A stretch of DNA of 64,000 nucleotides from contig CAZNPH010000019.1 in the NCBI GenBank assembly GCA_964574985.1, forward strand, positions 1-64,000, given 5' to 3'. This DNA is from CAZNPH01 sp964574985 (lineage in GTDB: Bacteria; Bacteroidota; Bacteroidia; Bacteroidales; SM23-62). Of this stretch, positions 18,527-26,136 are shown in pieces. How positions within the stretch are numbered: position 1 is the stretch's first letter; every line of letters begins with the position of its first letter. The notes under the pieces are model-generated. The model searched no databases and was not told the DNA's origin. It saw only the letters and a list, made by a program, of their open reading frames with translations. Both the position numbers and the translations under genes were made by a program.

Positions 18527-18982
18527 ATGGTATATAAGGTTGTTTTTAATCTGCATATCTTTGTAAGCATTATTACCATGCTTGCAGGGGTGGTAACTGT
18601 GGCAAGATCCGTTACCGGATGGATATGCCGAAAGGAATATTCCCGTTTTGACAATCTGTACTCCCTGTCTTTTACGGTTGGATTATATTTTCAGCTTCTG
18701 ATTGGTTTCGTTATTTATTTCCTCCTGCGCACATCGTTTGATAACCCGGCTTTAAAGGTGCCGGAATCAGGCAATGACGCCTCTCTGAGATTCTGGGCCA
18801 TCGAACATATTGCATTGATGCTGTTTGCACTTTTCCTTACGCAAATCGGCAGGATATACATGAAAAAGTCCGTATCCTCATTAAAACGTTTTAAAGCTTC
18901 CGTATTTTATTACGGAACATCTCTCTTCATGATTCTTTTTTCACTGGGAACAGCATTATTCTATAAATATTTGCATGCTTAA
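18527..18982 (+). CDS. Four-helix membrane protein in heme operon
   Basis: A 151-residue integral membrane protein; ATG 18527 is preferred over the TTG at 18500, which overlaps a promoter box. Four hydrophobic helices are visible at about 8-28, 46-67, 90-109 and 124-146. A histidine lies in helix 1 (H10, FNLHIF) and another in helix 3 (H94, AIEHIALM), spaced as heme ligands might be. It is not recognisably HemJ or cytochrome b561, though the size, helix count and early His are reminiscent of HemJ. It overlaps the hemH start by 8 bases and follows hemG. That position suggests a membrane partner of late heme synthesis, for example an electron acceptor for HemG. This is inference; the family is not known to me. 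Confidence 0.65.
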   Translation: MVYKVVFNLHIFVSIITMLAGVVTVARSVTGWICRKEYSRFDNLYSLSFTVGLYFQLLIGFVIYFLLRTSFDNPALKVPESGNDASLRFWAIEHIALMLFALFLTQIGRIYMKKSVSSLKRFKASVFYYGTSLFMILFSLGTALFYKYLHA

Positions 18983-20078
18983 AGACAAAATAGCTGTTGT
19001 CATTGTAAACCTGGGAAGCCCTGATTCCTATAAGGTGCCCGATGTACGTTCGTACCTGAAAGAATTCCTGGTTGATCCGTGTGTCATTAACCTGCCATTG
19101 ATCCTGAGGTATTCATTGATTTTTGGCGTAATTGCCCCCTTCAGGTCGATGCATTCATCGAACGCATATGCGAAATTATGGACCAGCAGGGGATTCCCGC
19201 TCATTTATCACAGCAAAGACTTGTTGAATAAAGTAAAACATTCACTGGATCCGGCAAAGGATATTTACCTGGCCATGCGGTATGGTAATCCTTCATTCAA
19301 GAAGTTGCTGGATCGTCTCAATGATTCAGCTTATGAGGAATTGCTGTGCATTCCCCTTTTCCCGCAATTTGCATCATCAACAACGGGAAGCATTATCAGA
19401 ATCCTGAAAAAGAAGCTGTATGGCAAGGCGCTTTATAAAAACACGAAAATCATACTGCATTTCCATGGGAATGAAGAGTTTATTAAAATATGGCAAAAAA
19501 AAATTTCCCGGTATCATCCAGTGGATTATGATGCAATTGTATTCAGTTTTCACGGCACACCGGTTCGTCAGACAGAAAGTGCGCATCCCGGAATGAGTTG
19601 CAAATCATTGGGCTGTGAAGAGGACTATCATGAGGGAAATAGTTTCTGCTACCGTGCGGCCTGTTATCAAACCACCCGTTCCATTGTTGGCGGATTGAAC
19701 GTTGATCCGTCAAAGGTTCATGTATCATTTCAATCACGGTTCGGAAAAAACTGGCTTAAACCTTTCACAAATGAAACTTTAATGAAACTGGCCGCCGGCG
19801 GAAACAAAAAAATACTGGTTATCAGTCCGTCTTTTGTTGCCGATTGCCTGGAGACGAAAATAGAAATAGGCGAGGAGTACAAAAGCTTATTTGAAAAATC
19901 CGGAGGACAGGTGTTAACCCTGGTGCCTTCGCTGAATTCCGGTTCCGGTTGGGCGGAATTTCTTGCCAGCCTGATACGAACTGCAAACAGTCATTCAGTT
20001 GATATTGCAAAAACCAATTGTAAAACCGGGATATCTGAACATATCCGGATTCGCCGGACTGATGGGAAACCGGTTTAA
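18975..20078 (+). CDS. hemH: Ferrochelatase
   Basis: A 367-residue enzyme inserting Fe2+ into protoporphyrin IX. The N-terminus (VVIVNLGSPDSYKVPDVRSYL) is typical, here quoted in spirit by VNLGSP at residues 11-16. The catalytic His is at 193 (VFSFHGTP) and the conserved Glu at about 293 (SFVADCLETKIEI). A Cys-rich insertion after the His (CKSLGC at 209-214, then FCYRAAC) recalls the region in Bacteroidota ferrochelatases that may bind a metal or Fe-S cluster; whether these four Cys do so is open. A C-terminal tail of about 25 residues extends past the core. It ends four bases into the convergent rhamnosidase-like gene. Confidence 0.95.
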   Translation: MLKDKIAVVIVNLGSPDSYKVPDVRSYLKEFLVDPCVINLPLILRYSLIFGVIAPFRSMHSSNAYAKLWTSRGFPLIYHSKDLLNKVKHSLDPAKDIYLAMRYGNPSFKKLLDRLNDSAYEELLCIPLFPQFASSTTGSIIRILKKKLYGKALYKNTKIILHFHGNEEFIKIWQKKISRYHPVDYDAIVFSFHGTPVRQTESAHPGMSCKSLGCEEDYHEGNSFCYRAACYQTTRSIVGGLNVDPSKVHVSFQSRFGKNWLKPFTNETLMKLAAGGNKKILVISPSFVADCLETKIEIGEEYKSLFEKSGGQVLTLVPSLNSGSGWAEFLASLIRTANSHSVDIAKTNCKTGISEHIRIRRTDGKPV

Positions 20079-22498
20079 AATACAAAATCCTGATCCCCTG
20101 CTTTCAATGGATATGACCTGCCGTCCCAGATGAATGTTCCGGGAAGTCCCTCCGGGATGGAGAGGCGCACCCGGGTTTTGCCTTCATCTTTGCTGATGCC
20201 TACTTCGATCCTGCCCAGGGGGTGGGGCATGAAGGCATGCAGATTCCGGAGTTTGTCCGCATGGGGTTCGATCCGGACCTGACGGAATCCCGGGGCGGCG
20301 GATTGGATGCCGGCGATGACAGACAGCAGAAAGATGGCGGGATGCGCGCTCCAGGGATGGCAATCGCTGCGGGACTCGATACCGAACTCCGGGAAAGTGG
20401 TGAGTCCGTGCTCCAGGAGTGTTTCCCACGGCCCCAGCCGGTCGATGATCTGATCACCCATCCCCGCTTTTTCCATGGCACGGAACACATAGAACTTAAA
20501 GAAAAGCAGGGACTGAACCAGCCGGTCATCACGCAGGATCTTTTTCATCAGTTCCCCCTCTTGTACGGGAGGCACCATGCCGTTGAGTATGGCCAGCACA
20601 TTGGCGTGCTGGGTGTACACCTGCTTAAGTGGGGAATCGGCATACATCATCCGGTCCGGGTCATAACAAAGGTCATGTGCGGAAGCCTTCAGTTGTTCGG
20701 ACAAGTTTCCGTAGTGCCTTGCCTGTTCTATCCTGCCGGAATATTCGAACATTTCGGCGGCGTATTTCAGGGTAAGGGCAAAATACAGGGTCTGCTGTGC
20801 ATTGTGGCCCCTTTCCGGATGTTTGGGCGTGCGGGACCTGTTTTCAATGTGTTTCAGAAATGGCACTTCCCCCAGCATACCCGTGGAGTCGATCAGGTTC
20901 TCGTGCCAGCGGAGCACGCTTTCCATCCCATCCAGAAAATTTCCGGCAAAGCCGGGGTCATCCCCGTACAGGAAATAATCATAGATCATCTGTATCCATG
21001 AAAGGGAATACTGGGGATTGATCTGTACCTGTCTGGAAGGGTAGCGCGAATAGGTGAGACCCTCCGGCATCCTGGAATAATCAAAAAGACGGATGGCATT
21101 CCGGGTCATACGGCTGTCCCCGCTCAGGTAAAGGGACAACAGGGAAGCGATCCTGGAATCCCCCGCGTACATCATCTGCTCATAATAGGGTCCGTCCTCA
21201 AATACCTCGGCGGTTGCATTGCGGAGGGTCCGCCAGGAAACTTCAAACAATTTTTCATGCCCGGGGCGGCCGGAGGAAAAACCCGCTTTGAGCCGGTACG
21301 GGTAAGCAGTATAATAAGAGTACAGATCATGCAGTACCAGGGGCCGGTCCGTTGTTTTGATTTGCAGTTCCACGAACCGGAACACCCGCACCCAGAGCGG
21401 CCGGAATGTCCGGATTTCGCCTCCGCAGGGTAGGACAACATCGTAACAGCCGAGGGTATGCTTTCCTTCGGTTTCATTCCGGTTGCCCTTTTGCCTGTTC
21501 TCATCGACCAGGGCTTCCGCGTATTCGATCCTGATCGTGCTTCCCCTGCCCCCGCTGAACCGCAATTCAGGGTATGCACGGGTATGGACACCCTGATCGA
21601 GCAGGATGCTCACTTCAGAGTACGGGGGAATGACCAGCTCCTTCTCCCCGGCCGGAAAGCTTTCATCAACCCGGATGTTTCGTGTCCTTTCCACATGGTC
21701 AAAACGTTGCAGAACCGATTCCTGCAGGGGAAAATCCCGGGGTGCCAGCAGCCATGCACTCTGGTCCTTGAAACCGTGTCCGCATCCCCTGGGGGTGCCT
21801 TTCCGGTTGTATCCGATGGGAGCGGGCCTGAGCCAGCCGGAATCATCAAATCCGGTTGTTTTCCATTGGTGGGGATGACGTGCGGCCAGGAAACTGTCGC
21901 ATGAAAATGTGGCATAGTAATAGGGGAAAACCCGCCAGTCAATGTGAATGGGCCGGCAGGCTTCATCCCGGGTCACTTTCCAGTTGTCCGGATGGGTGTT
22001 CAGCACATTTTCCGCCTTGCCGTTGCCCTGAAGCAGAAAACCGGTTTCATAGGAAAACTGGGAAATAGCTCTTCCCGCGCCGAAATTCACCACCCTGGCG
22101 GCCACGGTGTTTTGCCCTTTCCGGAGATAACCGGCAATGTCAATGCTTTCGAACCGCCAGTGCAGCAGGTCGCTCCAGGCAGGGCCAAGGCAGGCCAGCT
22201 TTCCGTTGACATACAGATCATACCGGTTGTCGGCCGAAACATGTACGATGAATTCCGCGGGTTTTTCAGTAAGTTCAAAGGATTTCCTGAACAGGTAAAC
22301 CCCGAAAACCACCCGTGAAGCGGTGGGGTGGGTGATCCACTGAGCCTCCCAGGTATGGTTGAGGATCCGGGGATTGATCCTGCTTCTGTCGATCTGGCCC
22401 CTGATCGTGCAGGGATGAAAAAACAGGCATCCTGAAAGAAAAATACTGTAAAGCCATATTTTCACTTGGGATCTTTTCGGTTTGCTTATAGAATGCAT
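20075..22498 (-). CDS. Large GH78-like alpha-L-rhamnosidase family protein
   Basis: An 807-residue secreted protein; ATG 22498 (MHSISKPKRS) is preferred over an upstream in-frame start at 22597, because it gives a basic n-region plus hydrophobic core of a signal peptide (IWLYSIFLSG). Residues 50-230 form a jelly-roll/CBM67-like module (VHVSADNRYDLYVNGK), then come beta-sandwich and six-hairpin alpha-barrel domains. In the GH78 motif position the sequence reads EDGPYYEQMMYAGD: the usual R-D-E is Y-E-Q, so the catalytic acid may differ or be missing. It stands alone on this strand, divergent from an MFS gene (70-base gap), and overlaps hemH tail to tail. Confidence 0.75.
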   Translation of the reverse strand: MHSISKPKRSQVKIWLYSIFLSGCLFFHPCTIRGQIDRSRINPRILNHTWEAQWITHPTASRVVFGVYLFRKSFELTEKPAEFIVHVSADNRYDLYVNGKLACLGPAWSDLLHWRFESIDIAGYLRKGQNTVAARVVNFGAGRAISQFSYETGFLLQGNGKAENVLNTHPDNWKVTRDEACRPIHIDWRVFPYYYATFSCDSFLAARHPHQWKTTGFDDSGWLRPAPIGYNRKGTPRGCGHGFKDQSAWLLAPRDFPLQESVLQRFDHVERTRNIRVDESFPAGEKELVIPPYSEVSILLDQGVHTRAYPELRFSGGRGSTIRIEYAEALVDENRQKGNRNETEGKHTLGCYDVVLPCGGEIRTFRPLWVRVFRFVELQIKTTDRPLVLHDLYSYYTAYPYRLKAGFSSGRPGHEKLFEVSWRTLRNATAEVFEDGPYYEQMMYAGDSRIASLLSLYLSGDSRMTRNAIRLFDYSRMPEGLTYSRYPSRQVQINPQYSLSWIQMIYDYFLYGDDPGFAGNFLDGMESVLRWHENLIDSTGMLGEVPFLKHIENRSRTPKHPERGHNAQQTLYFALTLKYAAEMFEYSGRIEQARHYGNLSEQLKASAHDLCYDPDRMMYADSPLKQVYTQHANVLAILNGMVPPVQEGELMKKILRDDRLVQSLLFFKFYVFRAMEKAGMGDQIIDRLGPWETLLEHGLTTFPEFGIESRSDCHPWSAHPAIFLLSVIAGIQSAAPGFRQVRIEPHADKLRNLHAFMPHPLGRIEVGISKDEGKTRVRLSIPEGLPGTFIWDGRSYPLKAGDQDFVF

Positions 22499-22567
22499 GG
22501 TTATTAATTTTTGCAGATGTGCAATATAACAATTCTTCGTAATTTGCCTGATGAATAGCCGAAAATC

Positions 22568-24079
22568 ATGTGGAAATCCTTGTTCCGTTTTGAGCAAAAA
22601 GAAAAACTGACCCGCGGGGATATCCGGGCCGGTTTGCGGATGTATGTTTTCGACGGGATTTGTTCAACCGGCATGTCAGCTCTTCAAAGCGGGATCTATC
22701 TGACAGCTTTTGCCCTGGCCATCGGGGCTTCGCAAAAGCAGATCGGGCTGATTGCCAGCATTGCCTTCATCAGCCAGGTCATGCAGTTGCCCGGATTATG
22801 GCTGGTCAATAAATTTCCCCAAAAAAAGAAAATCACTGCATTATTTGCAGGTATCGCCCGTTTGTTCTGGATCCCCATTATACTTATTCCCGTGGTATTT
22901 ACCGGCAACCGGTCGATGTTCCTGTTGTTTTTGCTGGTGTCGGCATTGCTGGCGGCTGTTCCTGCACCCGCCTGGAATGCTTTGCTGAGGGATGTATTGC
23001 CACAGCGGCATCTGGGGAGGATTAACAGCAGAAGAACGGCTTTGAGTACCGGCCTCGGACTCATGCTGACCCTTGCCGGGGGTTATTTCATTGACTGGTG
23101 GAAAGCATTCCGCCCGGAAACAGAACTGGTGTCCTTCTCCATCGTGTTTGCCATTGGTTTGCTTTTCGGACTGACAGGCATCACGGCGATCCTGAGGATG
23201 CCGGAACCACGATCTGCCACCGCCAGTATTCCCCTGAAAGAATTGCTTACAGCACCGCTCAGGGACAGAAATTTCAGAATGCTGATGACCTTTACGGCCG
23301 TATGGAATTTTTCCGTCAGTATGAGCGGCCCCTTTTTCATTGTATACATGATGCACCGCCTGGGTCTTTCCCTTTTTCATGTAACCATTCTTATCGTAAT
23401 CAACCAACTGACCAACATCTTTTTTCTCAGGATATGGGGAAGGATCGCCGACCGGTTTTCAAACAAATCAATACTGGGCATTGGATGCCCGCTTTTTCTT
23501 ATTTCTGTCATACTCTGGACATTCACCACCCTTCCCGAACCGCATGCCTTTACCTTTGTGCTGGTGGTGATCATACAGGTCCTGAACGGGATGGCCGTTT
23601 CCGGGGTGACCCTGGGCACAACCAACATCATCATGAAATTGTCCCCTGCCGGACAGGCACACAGCTACATCACAGCCATGGGACTTACCAATTCAGTGGT
23701 GGGGACCCTGGCGCCTCTGGTTGGCGGACTCCTGGCAGATTATTTTGCCAACATACAACTGAATGTGCCATTGGAGTTGTATACGGACACCCATGAATAC
23801 CTGGTGCCTGTGATCAATTTAAAGGGCCTCGATTTTCTTTTCCTGCTGACCTTTCTGGTGGGCCTTTATGCCTTGCACCGCCTGGCTCTGGTTGTGGAAG
23901 AGGGTGAAGTTACCGAAAGGAAGCTGGTTATCGACGAACTGACCGAATCGATCATCACCCCCATGAAATCCCTGAGTGTTCTTGCCGGGATCAGCAGGAT
24001 CGTCATCATGCCCTTGTCGGGGATCATGCATATTGCAAGTAAGATGTCGGGCAGGGGCCGGAAAAGGAAAATTCAATAA
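22568..24079 (+). CDS. MFS transporter
   Basis: A 503-residue transporter with about twelve hydrophobic segments, an MFS-like loop after helix 2 (NKFPQKKK) and a second MFS motif after helix 8 (RIWGRIADRFSNKS). The C-terminal 70 residues are a basic cytoplasmic tail. The nearest known groups are uncharacterised Bacteroidota MFS proteins found beside glycosidase genes. Together with the divergent GH78-like gene it may handle an oligosaccharide or sugar, but the substrate cannot be read from the sequence. The start ATG 22568 follows a TAATTTG element at about 22545. Confidence 0.8.
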   Translation: MWKSLFRFEQKEKLTRGDIRAGLRMYVFDGICSTGMSALQSGIYLTAFALAIGASQKQIGLIASIAFISQVMQLPGLWLVNKFPQKKKITALFAGIARLFWIPIILIPVVFTGNRSMFLLFLLVSALLAAVPAPAWNALLRDVLPQRHLGRINSRRTALSTGLGLMLTLAGGYFIDWWKAFRPETELVSFSIVFAIGLLFGLTGITAILRMPEPRSATASIPLKELLTAPLRDRNFRMLMTFTAVWNFSVSMSGPFFIVYMMHRLGLSLFHVTILIVINQLTNIFFLRIWGRIADRFSNKSILGIGCPLFLISVILWTFTTLPEPHAFTFVLVVIIQVLNGMAVSGVTLGTTNIIMKLSPAGQAHSYITAMGLTNSVVGTLAPLVGGLLADYFANIQLNVPLELYTDTHEYLVPVINLKGLDFLFLLTFLVGLYALHRLALVVEEGEVTERKLVIDELTESIITPMKSLSVLAGISRIVIMPLSGIMHIASKMSGRGRKRKIQ

Positions 24080-24109
24080 GCAAATATTTTACTCCGGATT
24101 ATGTTGAAA

Positions 24110-24129
24110 ACAGTGAATATATTCACTGT
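24110..24129. promoter_or_regulatory. 20-base perfect palindrome, TetR-type operator candidate
   Basis: ACAGTGAATATATTCACTGT is a perfect palindrome with no loop, so it reads as a protein-binding site and not a terminator. A half-site GTGAATA recurs about 15 bases downstream. The nearest regulator is the tetR remnant at 24759, separated by the tRNA and a pseudogene. Confidence 0.4.
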
Positions 24130-24252
24130 ATTTGTATCAAAATGGTGAATAAATGGAGACGGACATTATCCACCGTGAAAACTTCGAAGAATTTATTTAA
24201 CATGCGTAATAGTAGCACCCTGTGCTGAAATTGGGAAAGAGAAAAAAATTTG

Positions 24253-24326
24253 TGGAGATAAGGGGATTCGAACCCCTGCCCCCCTCAGTGCGATTGAGGT
24301 GCTCTGGCCATCTGAGCTATATCCCC
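24253..24326 (-). tRNA. tRNA-Ala (anticodon CGC)
   Basis: A full cloverleaf folds on the minus strand. The acceptor stem GGGGATA/TATCTCC includes the G3-U70 wobble pair that marks alanine tRNAs. The D arm is GCTC...GAGC, the anticodon stem CCTCA/TGAGG carries loop ATCGCAC (anticodon CGC), and the T arm is AGGGG-TTCGAAT-CCCCT. The discriminator base is A and CCA is not encoded. It decodes GCG. It sits at the edge of a block of decayed genes. Confidence 0.93.
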
Positions 24327-24349
24327 GGTATCATGCAAAAATACACAAG

Positions 24350-24735
24350 AATTTTGAATATCAGAATTCGATCAGGATGTCCCCGGAAAGGCAGGGGGGA
24401 TTCGTTTTCGTTGCTCTCGCGGGTTTTACCGGCAAGGACCCGGGCGATCCTGACGGCTGCATCCAGGTATTTTTCCTGTCCGGTGATCTTGTAGAGACTG
24501 ACCAGTTCATAGCCGAAGTTCCCTGCCTTGTCGGGTTGGAGTATGCCTTTCCCGTTTCTCATGTCCCCGTCCTAGATCCCCGGATGGATACCGGTATTAT
24601 ACGGATGAGGCAGGTGGGGCCAGGCACAGGAAGCATCCGGTACCTCCGGATTGCCCGTGTAGCGGTATAGCAGGGCCCAGGAAGAAAGGCCCATGTTGAT
24701 CTGGTCGCCACCCAGTCCCCGCATGTCATGATCCG
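24350..24735 (-). pseudogene. Fragment of a six-hairpin glycosidase
   Basis: One frame reads DMRGLGGDQINMGLSSWALL, then a short stretch to NTGIHPGI, a TAG stop at 24572-24574, and then DGDMRNGKGILQPDKAGNF with GYELVSLYKITG following. The alpha-helical, repeat-like pattern with Trp, Tyr and Gly turns is that of secreted six-hairpin glycoside hydrolases (GH88/105/127-like fold). Both ends are missing: upstream there is a stop, and downstream similarity fades just before the tRNA. The stop interrupts a place where the parent probably had Tyr. The parent family cannot be fixed from so little sequence. Confidence 0.5.
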
Positions 24736-24758
24736 GCTTCCTTCAACGAGTTCAACCT

Positions 24759-24985
24759 ATGGGCACAGAAGAAAGAAAAGAACGGGAAAAGGAAAAGCGC
24801 CGCAGCGACATCATTGAAGCCGGTGAGCATATATTTTTCGAAAAGGGCTTTGAGAAGACCACCATGGACGAGATCGCCGAAAAGGTGTAATTGAGCAAAG
24901 GCACGCGTTACCTTTATTTTAAAAGCAAGGAAGACCTGCTTTTTGCCATTTGCCGGAAGGGGCTGGACATGCTGGGGGTGCTGAT
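24759..24985 (+). pseudogene. TetR-family regulator remnant of an efflux operon
   Basis: From ATG 24759 the frame gives a good TetR N-terminus: a Lys/Arg/Glu-rich start, IIEAGEHIFFEKGFEKTTMD and EIAEKV. A TAA follows at 24888-24890 where related proteins have Glu. After it the recognition helix continues in the same frame (LSKGTRYLYFKSKEDLLFAI). The ligand-binding half is missing beyond about residue 75. The gene is dead twice over, through a nonsense codon and a deletion. It is the first of four remnants in normal operon order. Confidence 0.75.
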
Positions 24986-25084
24986 GGTCAGTCGCCAGAG
25001 CAACCGGATCTGCGGTGGTTTCGGTGTCAGAAGCAGGGATGTCACCGACATGCATTTTGAACTGATCACCAAATATACGGTGGC

Positions 25085-25435
25085 CGAAGGGGACGGATCA
25101 TCGAATTTCCGGTGGGGGACATGCTGAACCCGGCATACAATACACTGAACCAACTGACCATGAGCGGCCGGTTCACGGGGATCGAGAACGAGAAATTCCG
25201 TTTTTACCGCCCCACCGAACATGAAACCAAGCTTTCCCTGGTACAGCCGGTATTCAATCCGGACATATATTTCAACCACAGGATCCGGAAGAATATGACC
25301 GGGGTGCGGGAAGCCGATTACAAGATATACCGCAGCAGCCTGGTGGCGGAGATCAAAAAGGCCTATTTCAATTACCTGAAGGCCATGGAATTGAAAGAAC
25401 TTGCGGAACGGACGCGGCTGCTTCTGGAAGAGTCG
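25085..25435 (+). pseudogene. TolC-family outer-membrane efflux protein remnant
   Basis: About 115 codons read FPVGDMLNPAYNTLNQLT, then RPTEHETKLSLVQPVFNPDI, then VAEIKKAYFNYLKAMELKEL. This is the first third of a Bacteroidota TolC-like protein, including the PTEHETKL and PVFNPDIYFN segments. The signal peptide and the remaining two thirds are absent. The sequence runs directly into hlyD sequence in another frame at about 25432, so the junction is a large deletion. About 100 bases before it (24986-25084) I could not assign. Confidence 0.75.
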
Positions 25436-25872
25436 ATGCCGTATACCGGTCGGAGGGAAAGCTCCTGGCCCGGCTCGATATTTCCGGGGTACGGTCGCAT
25501 CTGGATCAGGCCAGGCTTGCCTGGCAGAAAGCCCGGAGGGATTTTGAACGCACCCGTAACCTGTACAGGGACAGCGTGGCCACGCTTGAACAGTATCAGG
25601 ATGCACGCACGGCACTCGACATGGCCCGTTCACGGTATGATATCGCGAAATTCAACCTGAAATATTCAGAGATCAGGGTCCCTTCCCGGGGCAAGATCCT
25701 GAAGAAGATCTCAGGGGAGAACGAGATCGTGGGAGCCGGTCATCCCGTTTTCCTGTTCGGTTCTACGGAAAGCGAGCGGATCATACGAAGCAACCTGGCC
25801 GGCCGGGACATTGTCCGGGTGGGCATGGGTGACAGTGCTTCCGCATCTTTTGACGCCTGGCCGGGAATGGAT
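25432..25872 (+). pseudogene. HlyD/AcrA-family membrane-fusion protein remnant
   Basis: The frame beginning VDAVYRSEGKLLARLD continues with the coiled-coil hairpin (HLDQARLAWQKARRDFERTR), the second lipoyl half (YSEIRVPSRGKILKKI, ENEIVGAGHPVFLFG) and part of the beta-barrel (DIVRVGMGDSASASFDAWPG). The N-terminus with signal peptide and the C-terminal third are missing. The 5' junction is with tolC sequence and the 3' junction with acrB sequence. The middle of the protein is free of stops and well conserved, so the deletions look recent relative to point decay. Confidence 0.78.
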
Positions 25873-25913
25873 TTTGCAGCACATGGTGAGGATCGATGCA
25901 CCCGTATCGGCCG

Positions 25914-26054
25914 GCATGGACTCTGTGGGCGCCGCTGGGCTGGACCATCATCGGCGGATTGCTGGTATCCACTTTTCTGACCCTGGTGGTGGTCCCCGTG
26001 TTGTACAAATCATTGGTCAGGCCAAAGAAAAGCCCCTCACCGCGGGGGCAGTGA
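25914..26054 (+). pseudogene. C-terminal tail of an RND (AcrB-type) efflux pump
   Basis: Only about 46 codons remain: WAPLGWTIIGGLLVSTFLTL, then VVVPVLYKSLVRPKK and a short tail to TGA at 26052-26054. This is the last transmembrane helix and end of an AcrB/CusA-type pump, which is normally about 1040 residues. It follows hlyD sequence within 40 bases, completing a tetR-tolC-hlyD-acrB order compressed to about 1.3 kb. A perfect hairpin sits over its last codons. Confidence 0.75.
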
Positions 26055-26059
26055 GGGGC
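26032..26059 (+). terminator. Hairpin at the end of the efflux-operon remnant
   Basis: GCCCCTCAC (26032-26040) pairs perfectly with GTGAGGGGC (26051-26059) across a 10-base loop. It overlaps the final codons of the acrB remnant and has no T run after it, so it is a stable hairpin of uncertain terminating strength. Confidence 0.45.
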
Positions 26060-26136
26060 AGCGGGAAGGCTGTTTTCCGCAACCTGTTTACCTCGAAATG
26101 ACGGAGGGCCTCCCCATGATCATTTGACCGGCATGG

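Noticed and set aside
18527..18982. HemJ-type protoporphyrinogen oxidase
   Set aside because: Helix count and one early His fit, but I see no other HemJ signature and a HemY-type enzyme is already present.
24137..24230. Short leader peptides or a small gene between the palindrome and the tRNA
   Set aside because: Frames of 15-27 codons without recognisable features; could be chance.
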